64,000 nt of DNA from CAVTJL01 sp963752325 (lineage in GTDB: Bacteria > Pseudomonadota > Alphaproteobacteria > Geminicoccales > Geminicoccaceae). Shown piece after piece: positions 8,192-17,318 of the stretch (positions are counted from its first letter, which is position 1; each line of letters starts with the position of its first letter). The notes under the pieces are model-generated. The model did not search any database. It was not told the DNA's origin and saw nothing but the letters and a program-made list of their open reading frames with translations. The stretch is from assembly GCA_963752325.1 (NCBI GenBank), contig CAVVXU010000007.1, positions 1-64,000 of the forward strand, read 5' to 3'. The position numbers and the translations under genes were made by a program.

Positions 8192-8785
8192 ATGCCCCGC
8201 TTCATGCGGTGGGCCGCGCTGGTGTTGCTGATGGTGCTCGGCGGCTGTGCTGCGCCTGGAGGCGGGCAGGGTGGCTCGCTCTTCGGCGGCGGTCCGACCG
8301 GGGGGTATGGCTCGGGCCTCGGGTGGGGTGGTGGCAGCAGCAATCGGTACAGCCCCAGCCCCGGGGTGGTGTGCGATCGCGGCCAGCAGGTCTGCTACGA
8401 CCGCAACGGCGCCGACGTCGGCCTGACGCGTGAGTATTTCGGCCGCGACTCGGCCGACAGCCTCAAGAACGCGGTCGGCGACCACAGTCACCGGGATCCC
8501 TACTATTCGCCCCAGCGCGGCGTGAAGTGCGATCTGGGCGACGAGGTCTGCGCGAAGAAGGGCACGCCCAGCTACACCCAGACCCGGCAGCAGTTCGGCC
8601 GTGAGCCGGCATTGGCGGTACAGCAGCCCGACGGCACGATCGTGCCCAAGAAGAACGTCGTCTGCGATCCGTCGACCCAGGCCTGCACCAAGAATGGCGA
8701 GGCCAATGTCGACACGACGCGCTACGTGTTCGGCAAGAAGGCGGCGAAGAGCGTCAAGAAGGACAAGCAGGATCAGCAGGACTAG
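8192..8785 (+). CDS. Lipoprotein with three YcgJ/Fels-1-like repeats
   Basis: A signal peptide with lipobox VLGGC (Cys19) is followed by a Gly-rich spacer (20-55). Three repeats then follow, each with two Cys and ending in T-R-x-x-F/V-F-G: GVVCDRGQQVCYDRNG, GVKCDLGDEVCAKKG and NVVCDPSTQACTKNG. This spacing matches the Fels-1 prophage protein-like family (E. coli YcgJ), normally one copy per protein. Each repeat probably holds one disulfide. The C-terminus is Lys-rich. It lies 21 bases after the barstar-HPRT gene on the same strand and may be co-transcribed. Function unknown. Confidence 0.7.
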   Translation: MPRFMRWAALVLLMVLGGCAAPGGGQGGSLFGGGPTGGYGSGLGWGGGSSNRYSPSPGVVCDRGQQVCYDRNGADVGLTREYFGRDSADSLKNAVGDHSHRDPYYSPQRGVKCDLGDEVCAKKGTPSYTQTRQQFGREPALAVQQPDGTIVPKKNVVCDPSTQACTKNGEANVDTTRYVFGKKAAKSVKKDKQDQQD

Positions 8786-8831
8786 GCCGGCGCCGACGGG
8801 CCGGGGCCCGGCGACGTCGGCCGTGCGCTCC

Positions 8832-9335
8832 CTACTGCAGGAGGATCATCCCGTGCGGCCGTGGGCTGTCGGTGCCCGGGTCTGCCGTGCCTTCTCCAAG
8901 GGCCTCGTGCACGGCCGCCCACGACGGCACTTGGCCGAGGCCTTCGACGATAATGTCGACCAGAGAGCCCGCGGCGGCCAGCAGAAGCTCATTCCCCGGC
9001 GCGTGGGGATGGAAAAAGAGGCAGGTGTAGACGGCATCCTTCATGATCGTGGCAGCACGATGGAAGCCCGGCCCCGGCTCCGGCAGTGCTGTGGGCTCGC
9101 CCTTGGCCGTTGTCCGGCCACGAACGGCCCGGCGCTCGTCGAGCTGGGCCCGCACCCAGTCGTCGAGCTGACGCATGGCGTTGTAGCCGGCCTGCTCCAG
9201 AACGACTCCGCGAAGAAGGCCAAGGCCTGCCATGGCACCGAGGGCGATGTCCACGTCGGTGTGACGGGGACGGAGAAGATCGGCCGCGCCCCGGACCAGG
9301 TCGACCGCTACAGTCGGATTGACGGAGTCTGCCAT
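8832..9335 (-). CDS. Hypothetical protein (167 aa)
   Basis: A soluble, mostly helical protein beginning MADSVNPTVAVDLVRGAADL. A GAGGTG ribosome site lies five bases before this ATG, so it is preferred over an upstream in-frame ATG at 9377. Recognisable stretches are GAMAGLGLLRGVVLEQAGYN, MRQLDDWVRAQLDERRAV and MKDAVYTCLFFHPHAPG, none of which I can assign to a family. There is no signal peptide or transmembrane segment. It is transcribed toward the lipoprotein gene (convergent) and away from its minus-strand neighbour by about 150 bases. Confidence 0.5.
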   Translation of the reverse strand: MADSVNPTVAVDLVRGAADLLRPRHTDVDIALGAMAGLGLLRGVVLEQAGYNAMRQLDDWVRAQLDERRAVRGRTTAKGEPTALPEPGPGFHRAATIMKDAVYTCLFFHPHAPGNELLLAAAGSLVDIIVEGLGQVPSWAAVHEALGEGTADPGTDSPRPHGMILLQ

Positions 9336-9485
9336 AATCACCTCGATACATGCTCTGGCCCCACCCAACTGCCCCACTTGGGCACGTTCGCGGAGCCAGC
9401 GTCAATCAGCGATGTGGGCAGCCTCCCCGGGCGTTCAAGGCGATGATTTCCCGACCGAATTGCATGCCTGACGTGCTCCGGCGGG

Positions 9486-10403
9486 TCAGAAGTTGAGCCG
9501 GAGACCCGGACGTGACCAGGGCAAGGCCACGAGACGCCCGCTCATCGAGAGGGTGACGAAGGCGGTACGCAGGTCCGGGCCGCCGAAGCAGATGTTGGTG
9601 ACGTAGCGGTCCGGCAGGGGCACGAACTCGACGAGCCGGCCGTCCGGCGCCACGACCGTGATGCCACCCTCCATCAGCGTCGCGACGCAGATGTTGCCAT
9701 TGGCCTCGACGGCGAGGCTGTCATAGCGCTGATAGCGACCTCCGGCGGCATAGACGAGCCGACCTCCGTGCGGGCTCGGCCATGGATGTTTGCGCACCTT
9801 CCCCGGCTCCTCGAGGTCGAAGGCCCAGAGCCTGGCCCCCTCCGTCTCTGCGACGTAGACGGTGCGGCCGTCGGGCGAGAGGCCGATGCCGTTGGGCGTC
9901 AAGACAGGATGGGCGGCCTCGAGGATCGTTCCGTCGGGGTGCGCGTAGTACACGCCCCCATAGTCGAGGTCGCGGCCGCGGCGCTTTCCCAGGTCGGTGA
10001 ACCAGATGCCGCCGATCGAATCGACGACGAGGTCGTTGGGGCCCTTGAGCTCCAGGCCGTTTCCTGTCTCGCGATGCACCGTTCGGACCTCGCCGGAGCC
10101 AAGGTCGACGCGCTCCAGCCGGCCGCCGCTATAGTCCAGCGCCTGGGTCGACGGCCTAAGGCCATCCGCGTCCTCGTGAAACTCAAACCCGCCATTGTTG
10201 CAGACATAAAGGCCGCCATCCTTGCCGATCGCCAGCCCATTCGGGCCGCCGCCGGTCTCGGCGACGATCGTCTTGGTGCCGTCCGGTGCTACCTTGGTGA
10301 CCGTGCGCCGCTCGATCTCGACGACCAGCACGCTGCCGTCGGCCATCGCCACCGGACCTTCGGGAAAGCGCAGGCCGGTGGTGATCTCCCTCATCTCGCC
10401 CAT
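9486..10403 (-). CDS. SMP-30/gluconolactonase-family lactonase
   Basis: A six-bladed beta-propeller of 305 residues: LRFPEGPVAMADGSVLVVEI opens the fold, with the metal-ligand Glu in FPEGP. ETGGGPNGLAIGKDGGLYV, KGPNDLVVDSIGGIWFTD and the LTPNGIGLSPDGRTVYVAET block contain the conserved Asn and Asp metal ligands. Family members hydrolyse sugar lactones or related esters with a divalent metal. The ATG at 10403 has GGAG in front of it. The gene follows the gamma-glutamyltransferase gene by 34 bases and is probably in the same transcript. The actual substrate cannot be told from sequence. Confidence 0.85.
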   Translation of the reverse strand: MGEMREITTGLRFPEGPVAMADGSVLVVEIERRTVTKVAPDGTKTIVAETGGGPNGLAIGKDGGLYVCNNGGFEFHEDADGLRPSTQALDYSGGRLERVDLGSGEVRTVHRETGNGLELKGPNDLVVDSIGGIWFTDLGKRRGRDLDYGGVYYAHPDGTILEAAHPVLTPNGIGLSPDGRTVYVAETEGARLWAFDLEEPGKVRKHPWPSPHGGRLVYAAGGRYQRYDSLAVEANGNICVATLMEGGITVVAPDGRLVEFVPLPDRYVTNICFGGPDLRTAFVTLSMSGRLVALPWSRPGLRLNF

Positions 10404-10437
10404 CGGGCATTCTTCTCCTGGTTGGTTCCGGGGTTGG

Positions 10438-11997
10438 TCATCGCTCCGCCTGCGCTCCTGCCCAGGGCTGGGACGGCTCGGCCGCGCCCGAGCTCTGCCC
10501 GCCGTCGGCACGGCACATCACGGCGGTCGGACACGCGAAATTGAGAGGGTAAACGGCGGCCATCGCCTCTGTTGTCGCGAGCTGGTCTGCCAGCGCGTCC
10601 TTTACCGGTTGGGACAGACGCGCATCCACCGTCACGAGCGGCGTGCCGCTGGCGTCGATGCGCGGCTGATGAAACGCCGCTTCGAGGTCCATGGCATAGT
10701 CGAGGAGAAAGCTCGTCAGCTGGAGGACCGCTGGCAGGATGCGCCGCCCGCCTGAGGCGCCGATGGCGAACCGGCGGTCGTCGGCCTGCGCGATCACCGG
10801 GCACATGTTCGAGAGCGGCCGCTTGCCGGGGGCGATGGAGTTCGGGTGGCCGGGGCTCGGATCGAACCACATCACGCCATTGTTCATGAGCAGGCCGGTC
10901 GACGGCAGCACGACCTTGCTGCCGAAGAGCGACAGCAGGGTCTGCGTGAGGGACACTAGGTTTCCGTGCCGATCAACCACACATAGATGCGAGGTGCAGG
11001 ACTGCCCGGGAGCGCTGTCGCCGAGCCGCTCTAGCCGGTCTGCATATGCCGCGTTCAGTGCTTCGGCGTAGGCGAGGTAGGCGTCGGCATCAGGCGCCCT
11101 GCCAGTCAAGGGCTGCCCGCTCAGCGTCTCGAGGCATCGGCCGAGGGTCACCCCGGCAAAGAGACCGGGCATGGCGAAGACAGAGCCATCGCGATAGGGG
11201 ATCGCCAGCGCATTCTGGATCCGGGGGCGGACCGCATCCATGTCCGCCTGCTGCAGGCGACCGCCCAGCTGCTGGACGTCCTGGACGATCTGGTGCGCGA
11301 GATCGCCGCGATAGAAGCCCTCGACGCCTCGTCGTCCGACCTCGTCCAGCGTGTCGGCGAGGCGGCCGAGAGGCAGGCGGGTATCCTTGCCCTGCCAGTC
11401 AGGCACGGGCGGGAAGCCGTCGGGGAGCCAAACATCTCGGCTGGCCGGATACCGGGCAAGCTGCCGTGCCGCCGAGCCGATGAGCAGTGAGGCATACCAG
11501 TCAATGCCGAGGCCCTCGCGCGCCAGAGCTGCGGCGGGCGCGATCAGCTCCGCCAAGGGGCGCGAGCCGAACCGAGCTAGGGTCTCCGCAAGACCTGCGA
11601 GCTGCGTCGGCACGCATACCGAGAGCGGGCCCACCAGGTTGCGGTCGTCGACGACGCCGGGCCAGCCAAAGAGGTCACCGGCCTCGCTGTCGGTCAGCGG
11701 ATAGTCAGCGGGATCGAGAGCTCGAGGGGCCACCATGCCGAAGTCGACCGCCCATGTCTTCCGCTCAGCTGCGATGTAAACGATCATGCAGCCGCCGCCG
11801 CCGAGACCGCTCATCCATGGCTCGGTGGCGGCCAGCGCGAGGGAGGTCGCGATCGCGGCATCGACGGCATTGCCACCATCCTCGAGGGCGTCGCGGCCCA
11901 CCCGGGCAGCTTTCTGATTCTGGGCAGCCACCATGCCCTTGGCCGACTGAACAGCCGGTTTTGAGACGGTCCACTCTCTTGAGAATGCTTCCTTCAT
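10438..11997 (-). CDS. Gamma-glutamyltransferase family protein
   Basis: A 519-residue Ntn-hydrolase of the gamma-glutamyltranspeptidase family. The large-subunit region has GMVAAQNQKAARVGRDALED, GGNAVDAAIATSLALAATEP and MSGLGGGGCMIVY. The autoprocessing site is at CTSHLCVVDRHGN near residue 333; its Thr would become the N-terminal nucleophile of the small subunit. PGKRPLSNMCPVI and GASGGRRILPAVLQ follow. There is no signal peptide at the ATG used (11997, GGGAG upstream), so it may be cytoplasmic, like the family's acylase or glutathione-degrading members. An apparent 100-residue extension upstream is non-coding antisense sequence. Neighbour: the SMP-30 lactonase downstream. Confidence 0.88.
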   Translation of the reverse strand: MKEAFSREWTVSKPAVQSAKGMVAAQNQKAARVGRDALEDGGNAVDAAIATSLALAATEPWMSGLGGGGCMIVYIAAERKTWAVDFGMVAPRALDPADYPLTDSEAGDLFGWPGVVDDRNLVGPLSVCVPTQLAGLAETLARFGSRPLAELIAPAAALAREGLGIDWYASLLIGSAARQLARYPASRDVWLPDGFPPVPDWQGKDTRLPLGRLADTLDEVGRRGVEGFYRGDLAHQIVQDVQQLGGRLQQADMDAVRPRIQNALAIPYRDGSVFAMPGLFAGVTLGRCLETLSGQPLTGRAPDADAYLAYAEALNAAYADRLERLGDSAPGQSCTSHLCVVDRHGNLVSLTQTLLSLFGSKVVLPSTGLLMNNGVMWFDPSPGHPNSIAPGKRPLSNMCPVIAQADDRRFAIGASGGRRILPAVLQLTSFLLDYAMDLEAAFHQPRIDASGTPLVTVDARLSQPVKDALADQLATTEAMAAVYPLNFACPTAVMCRADGGQSSGAAEPSQPWAGAQAER

Positions 11998-12184
11998 GCT
12001 CCCTGACCAATGTCCACATGCTTGCCAGCGACGTCCTGGCACCGCAGTGGAGCACAGGGCTCCGGCTAGGCCAACCCGCTGAGAGGCATGACCGCCGTCT
12101 CTCGCCAGAGGCGATTGCGTCCCGGTCAATATTCGCTTAAGCGTTCGATGGCTCCTCGGATCGCCCCGATGCCAAGGTTGGACC

Positions 12185-13843
12185 GTGTTCCACCGCAGCC
12201 TAACGGATCTGATCGCGGACTGGCTGCCGTCGACCGTGCGGCTGCAGCTCTTGCTGTTGATCGGCTTGGCTGTCTTGCCGCCCACAGCGCTTCTCATCTA
12301 CTACGAGCTTCGTGACCCCACGATGCGCGTCGCGAGCATCGAGTCCCAAGTCACGGATCTAGCCGAAGCGTTGGCAGCGTCGAATGAGACCATGCTCGCG
12401 CGGGCGTCTGTGCTCCTCTCGGCGCTCACGGAGGGCGATGACGTCCTGGTGGAGGGCGGAGAGAGGTGTGTCCGCCGACTGACGGATCTGCGGTCGCAGT
12501 TGCCGAGCGGGTGGCGACTCGCGATTTTCGACAACTCGGGCTGGAGCCTATGCCTTGCGGACGACGCCTCGTCTCAGATCAGCATAGGCGACCGTCCGTA
12601 TTTTGGTCAGGCTATCCTCGCCGAGGGGCCCATCGTTGGCGCGGTTGTCGCCGGCCGCCGCACCGGCGACCGGCTTCTACCGATTCTCACCGCTCTTCGT
12701 GACGACTCCGGCGCGGTGCGTGGCGTCGGCGCCGTGGCCATTCCGATCGAGTGGCTGGCGAGCGTGGTCGAGCGCTTTGGTCTGCCAGCCGAGACCGCGG
12801 TTCAGATTGTGGATCGAGATGGCAACCTGCTTGTCCAGGAGGCACGGAGCGACACGCCGATCATACCGCTCCAGAGGTGGCTGGGCGCCAGTCTCGACGC
12901 TGACGATGTAGCCAATCGGCTGACCATCGATGGGGCGCTGGTCGCCGTCACTGGCGCGCCAGCGACGGGCGTTCGCATTGCTGTCCAGACCCCTCTCGAC
13001 CGGTTGGAGATCGACGCTCGCCGCCAGCTTCTTGCCGAGGTGGGGCTTGTTCTTTTAGTGCTTGCGGCCACCTACGCCGTGGCACGTTCCTATGCGAGGC
13101 GTGCGATCGCCGATCGCCTTGCCGCCCTGAAGCACCTGGGCGATCGGCTGCGGCAGGGCGACCTTTCCGCCCGCCTGCCGGTCATCCGCGGCAAGGATGA
13201 GATCGCCGAGCTCGGCCATGTGCTCAATCACATGGCGGTGGAGCTGGAGCAGCGGGTCTCGGATCTCCATGCTCGGGAGGCTGCCTACCGCCATGAGGCG
13301 ACCCATGACTCTCTGACCGGGCTGCCAAACCGGCGAGCATTCCTAGCAGAGCTGGACCACCGTATCGAATCCAGCGCGAGTGCTGAGAAGCAATTCGCCC
13401 TGCTTTTGGTCGACATCGACCATTTCAAGGAGATCAACGACACGCTCGGCCACGACGCTGGCGATCGCGTCCTCTGCGCCTTCAGTCAACGCCTGCGCTC
13501 GTCGGTTCGCGAGGGTGATCTGGTGGCGCGCCTTGCGGGCGATGAGTTTGCCATTCTTGCCTCGGCTGGGGCGGACGATGAGATGGAGGCACGCCAGCTC
13601 GCAATCCGCATCGAGACGACCCTTCGCGAACCAATCAACTATGCGGGCCGGCCTCTCGTCACCAACGCGAGCATTGGTGTTGCGGTGTTTCCCGCAGACC
13701 AGGAGGCGGCGGCGGATCTGCTCCGCGCAGCCGACATCGCCCTCTACACGGCGAAGCTGCGCGGGCGCGACCGGGCCGTGCGGTTCGAGCCGACAATGAA
13801 GGTGATGCCCGGCCGCTCCACCAAGAGAAGGCTCGCCGGCTAG
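12185..13843 (+). CDS. Membrane sensor diguanylate cyclase
   Basis: A 552-residue protein starting with GTG. Transmembrane helix 1 (about 20-40, LQLLLLIGLAVLPPTALLIY) leads into a periplasmic sensor of about 230 residues resembling a dCACHE/PAS-like domain (ISIGDRPYFGQAI, GVGAVAIPIEWLASVV). Transmembrane helix 2 (near 285-305) is followed by a HAMP segment and a GGDEF domain starting DSLTGLPNRRAF. The active-site loop is AGDEF (451-455) rather than GGDEF; this variant is active in several known cyclases. The Asp in LLVDIDHFKEIND (metal ligand) is present. No RXXD inhibitory site is seen before the loop. It is expected to make c-di-GMP in response to an external ligand. Confidence 0.9.
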   Translation: MFHRSLTDLIADWLPSTVRLQLLLLIGLAVLPPTALLIYYELRDPTMRVASIESQVTDLAEALAASNETMLARASVLLSALTEGDDVLVEGGERCVRRLTDLRSQLPSGWRLAIFDNSGWSLCLADDASSQISIGDRPYFGQAILAEGPIVGAVVAGRRTGDRLLPILTALRDDSGAVRGVGAVAIPIEWLASVVERFGLPAETAVQIVDRDGNLLVQEARSDTPIIPLQRWLGASLDADDVANRLTIDGALVAVTGAPATGVRIAVQTPLDRLEIDARRQLLAEVGLVLLVLAATYAVARSYARRAIADRLAALKHLGDRLRQGDLSARLPVIRGKDEIAELGHVLNHMAVELEQRVSDLHAREAAYRHEATHDSLTGLPNRRAFLAELDHRIESSASAEKQFALLLVDIDHFKEINDTLGHDAGDRVLCAFSQRLRSSVREGDLVARLAGDEFAILASAGADDEMEARQLAIRIETTLREPINYAGRPLVTNASIGVAVFPADQEAAADLLRAADIALYTAKLRGRDRAVRFEPTMKVMPGRSTKRRLAG

Positions 13844-14043
13844 GCCGCATGCGTGCTGGAGATCCGGTCGGCCGGATGGATGGGCTGAGGCAGGCGATCG
13901 TGGGGCGTAATCTGGAGCGCGAGGTGGATCGGCCAGCGTGACGGCGGCCCACACAAGACCACTGCGTGCTTCACGGTGCCTATCGACGCCTGCCACCCGG
14001 TGGAGCCGTCCGATAGGGTTCCGATCTCGGGCCATTGCGGCAA
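13840..14043 (-). CDS. Possible small protein, 67 aa
   Basis: The 315-base stretch between the cyclase gene and the next plus-strand gene holds only this minus-strand frame. Its product has one compact conserved-looking stretch, KHAVVLCGPPSRWPIHLALQ, and codon choice (G/C-rich third positions) like the rest of the chromosome. No convincing ribosome site precedes the ATG, and no family is recognised. It overlaps the last four bases of the cyclase gene on the other strand. It could be spurious. Confidence 0.33.
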   Translation of the reverse strand: MPQWPEIGTLSDGSTGWQASIGTVKHAVVLCGPPSRWPIHLALQITPHDRLPQPIHPADRISSTHAA

Positions 14044-14158
14044 GCTACGTCGACGGCGCGCGGGCGTGCGGGAGGTTCACACTTGAGTGCCGGCGGCGGC
14101 TGGCACATGAATGCCGGGATGGCCGTGGCGCCGGATTCGGAACATTAGAGGACCGACA

Positions 14159-14473
14159 ATGACGATGAAGCCAATCACGGACAAGGCGGAAGTGTCCTTG
14201 GAATTTCCAGAGAAGGCTTACATGGGTTCGTTTGGTCGAGCTTCCACGTTCGAGGTAGGCGTCGAGGATGACGGCGTGGTCGTCAAGCTTGTTCGTTCTG
14301 GCGAGGAGGGGCGGCGGGTCGAATTTCACCTCCACTACTATCTTCTGGGCGACATCCTGGAGGAGATGGCCGCAGCACTTGCAGCCCGACCGCCAATCGA
14401 CGAGGCTCATCGCGCGCCTCTTGCCGATGCGGCCGAGAAGCTCTCCACTGCGCTCCGGCAGCAATCCGTATAG
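14159..14473 (+). CDS. Hypothetical protein (104 aa)
   Basis: A small soluble acidic protein starting MTMKPITDKAEVSLEFPEKA. An AGAGGA site lies eight bases before this ATG. The first two-thirds looks like a beta-sheet (TFEVGVEDDGVVVKLVRS, RRVEFHLHYYLLGDILEEM) and the last third like a helix (AEKLSTALRQQ). No family recognised. Bases 14474-14704 downstream contain no gene that I can support. Confidence 0.5.
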   Translation: MTMKPITDKAEVSLEFPEKAYMGSFGRASTFEVGVEDDGVVVKLVRSGEEGRRVEFHLHYYLLGDILEEMAAALAARPPIDEAHRAPLADAAEKLSTALRQQSV

Positions 14474-14704
14474 TTGAACACCGGAAGCGGGTCGCCACCG
14501 ACAGGCAACTGGGATAGAGTGCGGTCAGCGCAGGTGATGGGGTGATCCTGCTCTCCACCCTGTGGCCCGGACGTCACGGAAGGGAGCATCTTTGCAGTAG
14601 GGTCATCGTTCCTCGCGTGAGATGTGCGTTCCAAGCGCTAAGCTACTGGCAATAGACAGCCCTAAGCCAATAAGGCCTCGCGCTCGAGACGAGAGAGAAG
14701 AAGC

Positions 14705-15946
14705 ATGCGGTGGCTACTCGCTGAGTGGGACGAGATTCGCGTCCGTTTCGGTCCGCTGAGTGCGGCGCAGAGCGCATGGACGCAGGTGCCGCAAAGGCGG
14801 CGGTTCGCGATGGTCAGGGCCGGCTTGCTCCTGACCTGCTTCCTGCTTGGCTTCGCCGGTGCCGCACTGGTCGGTCCCCGGCAGCTTCCCGTGTCGCCGA
14901 TAGGGCTTAAGATCGCGATGGCGCTGCTTGCGATCGTCGCGCTCGCCGTTCTCGCCTCCCTGGTCATGGCTGCAGATGCCGAGGGCGGAGCTTCCGCGCG
15001 AGCCTTGCCGAGGTGGGCGAGACCTCGCCTCGACATCGCGCGCGGCCTCGGGCTCGCCCGCGCGGCGGCGCTACGCTGCGCTTCGGGTGCGCGCGAGCTG
15101 AGCGGGATCGTTGGGGGTGTCAGGGCGTTCGCCCCGACGCTCCTTGCGAGCTGCAGCGCTCTTGCCGCCCGCCGACCTGAACGGTCGACGGCCGATTGTC
15201 AGGCGACCGTGAGCGTCATTCGCCGCCTGGTCGATCCAACGCCCTTGATGACGCTGGTGAGCGGTGCGGGGTCACAGAGGGCGAGGGCGACCGCTGATCT
15301 GGCCGTTCTCAAGAAGGCGCTCATCGAGAGCAACAACCAGAGTTGGCGCAACCAGCATCTTCCCGTCGTCGCCTCGCTCTCCGCAGCGAGCCTCGCGCGG
15401 CTTCGCGTGCATCGCGTCATTCGCGGCCGCCGAGACCGGGTGAGCCTCACAGCTCCGCCGCTGACTATCCTGCTCGCGGGAGGCCCACGACCCGAGCGGG
15501 TCGCCGCGCTGGCTCGGCTTCTGCTCCCAAGCGACGTCGGTCGTGCCCTTCAACCGGCCGCGCTCGACGGCATCAATATCCACCGGCTCGCGCGGGCGGG
15601 CGTCTCGTTCGTGGCGCTGTCGGCGCCTAGCCTGATCGATGAGGCGCGAAGGGACCGGGCCACGGTCAAAGCGGTCCTGGCTCAGTTAGCCGAGGCGGGT
15701 ATCGGTGTGATTGCCGTCGACATCGAGGACAACGTCGTCCTCGCTCAGCTTTCGGCGCTGGGCATCAGGCTCGGCGAAGGGGGAGCGCTGACGTCATCTT
15801 CGGAGCGGGTAGCGGCAGACCGACCCGTGCCTGCGGCCGCTCGTGTCTTCAGGCCACGCTCCGTGCCTATGGGAAGGGTGCACACCGAGTCGCCGCCAAC
15901 GCCCGATCTCGAGGACGTGATGTCGAGCAAGGCCGCCGCTGGCTGA
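14705..15946 (+). CDS. Membrane protein with degenerate EAL-like C-terminus
   Basis: A 413-residue protein with two transmembrane helices near the start (about 37-57 and 67-90), then a basic, Ala/Arg-rich cytoplasmic region. Residues about 290-370 show the second half of an EAL phosphodiesterase fold: INIHRLARAGVSFVALSAPS, VLAQLAEAGIGVIAVDIEDN and VLAQLSALGIRLGEGGAL, matching the usual GI-x-V-I-A-E-x-V-E...L-G-I-x-x-G-Q-G ending. The EAL motif itself and the catalytic Glu, Asp and Lys of active enzymes are missing, so it is unlikely to hydrolyse c-di-GMP. It could bind a nucleotide or protein. It lies downstream of the GGDEF gene on the same strand. Confidence 0.6.
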   Translation: MRWLLAEWDEIRVRFGPLSAAQSAWTQVPQRRRFAMVRAGLLLTCFLLGFAGAALVGPRQLPVSPIGLKIAMALLAIVALAVLASLVMAADAEGGASARALPRWARPRLDIARGLGLARAAALRCASGARELSGIVGGVRAFAPTLLASCSALAARRPERSTADCQATVSVIRRLVDPTPLMTLVSGAGSQRARATADLAVLKKALIESNNQSWRNQHLPVVASLSAASLARLRVHRVIRGRRDRVSLTAPPLTILLAGGPRPERVAALARLLLPSDVGRALQPAALDGINIHRLARAGVSFVALSAPSLIDEARRDRATVKAVLAQLAEAGIGVIAVDIEDNVVLAQLSALGIRLGEGGALTSSSERVAADRPVPAAARVFRPRSVPMGRVHTESPPTPDLEDVMSSKAAAG

Positions 15947-16063
15947 CGTCGGCGCGGTTTTCCGGGGAGGCCACCGCAGGGTGGCTGCGGTTCATGCGTT
16001 CCAGTCGAGGGCGTGGTACTACGGCTGAGGCAGAAGCCGTGTGTCGCGCGACGGCGGATAGGC

Positions 16064-17314
16064 ATGATGAGCAGTACGATCCAGCGGACCAGCCAGGAGG
16101 ACCGGCCGGACCTAGAGCCGAGCGGTGCGTCGCGAGGCCCACGCGCATTGATGATCCTCGTGACCGCTGGTCTGGTGCTGGCCGGAGGCGGCTACGCCTA
16201 CAAGGTCTGGGCTACCCGCGGCGGCGCTGAGAACACGGCAGCGGTGGTGCGGCATGCGCGACCCGTGCCGGTCCTTGCGGGGATGGTCGAGGTCAAGCCG
16301 ATGCCGGTGTCCTTGACCGCGGTCGGCACGGTGAGGCCGGTGGCGAGCGTTGTCGTGCGACCGCGTGTCGACAGCCAGATCACCGAGGTTCACGTCGCCG
16401 AAGGCAGCGCCGTTCGGACAGGCGACGTGCTGGTCACGCTCGATCCCCGATCTGCCGTGGCGCAGGTGCACGAGGCCCAGGCGCAGCTCGCCAAGGACGA
16501 GGCCCAAAAGGTCAGGGTCGGCCAGGACCTGCAGCGCTACGGTGCTCTGGTCGCGCGGGACTTCGTCTCGAAGCAGCAATACCAGCAGGCGCAGGCCGAT
16601 CAGCAGGTGATCAACGCGAGCATCGCCGCCGATCGGGCCGCGATCGACAATCTCAACGTGCAGATCTCGTACTACACCATCACGGCGCCGATCGACGGGC
16701 GCATCGGCCGGATCAACCTCAAGCCCGGCAACGTCGTGCGGGCTGCTGACACGACGCCCCTCTTCACCATCAACCAGATGGATCCGATCCAGGTCCAGTT
16801 CGCGGTGCCGGAAGGTCGGCTCGATGAGGTCCGGAATGCGGCCAAGGTCGGGACGGTCGTCGTCGAGGCGCTGCCGGCGGGAGACAAGGGGCCGCCCATC
16901 AAGGGCAAGCTCGCCTTTCTCGACAACGCGATCGACCCGAGCTCGGGGACGATCACCCTGATCGCCGAGATGCCGAACGCCAATGAGCTCCTATGGCCCG
17001 GGCAGTTCGTCGATGTGACACTGGTGCTGCGGGTCGACGAGCATGCGATCACGGTGCCGACTGGGGCCATAGAGATCGGCCAGGACGGCTCCTACGTCTT
17101 CGTCATCGGCAAGGATCACAAGGCTGACATGCGACCGGTGATGCTGGCCCAGACGGTGGACGGCAGGACGGTCGTGACGAAGGGGCTGAGCGCGGGCGAG
17201 CAGGTGGTTGTCGACGGGCAGCTCAGGCTCGGGCCGGGAAGCACGGTCGATATCCGCGATGCCGGCGGCGCCGCGGGCGGTGGCGGAAGAGGGTCGGCCG
17301 GCTCGGGAGGCTGA
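16064..17314 (+). CDS. RND efflux periplasmic adaptor (MdtA-like)
   Basis: A 416-residue membrane-fusion protein. An N-terminal anchor (about 28-48, ALMILVTAGLVLAGGGYAY) precedes a lipoyl half-motif (VVVRPRVDSQITEVHVAEGS), a coiled-coil hairpin (QVHEAQAQLAKDEAQ to ADRAAIDNLNVQ), the second lipoyl half (ITAPIDGRIGRINLKPGNVV), a beta-barrel, and a Gly-rich tail. The order is that of MdtA/AcrA-type adaptors. It stops five bases before the pump gene, so the two form an operon. The start is uncertain by one codon (ATGATG at 16064). It would link the inner-membrane pump to an outer-membrane channel; no TolC-like gene is in the window. Confidence 0.9.
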   Translation: MMSSTIQRTSQEDRPDLEPSGASRGPRALMILVTAGLVLAGGGYAYKVWATRGGAENTAAVVRHARPVPVLAGMVEVKPMPVSLTAVGTVRPVASVVVRPRVDSQITEVHVAEGSAVRTGDVLVTLDPRSAVAQVHEAQAQLAKDEAQKVRVGQDLQRYGALVARDFVSKQQYQQAQADQQVINASIAADRAAIDNLNVQISYYTITAPIDGRIGRINLKPGNVVRAADTTPLFTINQMDPIQVQFAVPEGRLDEVRNAAKVGTVVVEALPAGDKGPPIKGKLAFLDNAIDPSSGTITLIAEMPNANELLWPGQFVDVTLVLRVDEHAITVPTGAIEIGQDGSYVFVIGKDHKADMRPVMLAQTVDGRTVVTKGLSAGEQVVVDGQLRLGPGSTVDIRDAGGAAGGGGRGSAGSGG

Positions 17315-17318
17315 GAGC

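Noticed and set aside
8786..8831. GC-rich inverted sequence GGGCCGGGGCCCGG as a terminator
   Set aside because: Pairing is short and ambiguous in this GC-rich background and no T-run follows, so I cannot support it.
10850..10870. tRNA-like T-arm sequence (gatcgaacc)
   Set aside because: No acceptor or anticodon stem surrounds it and it lies inside the gamma-glutamyltransferase coding sequence. No tRNA was found anywhere in the window.
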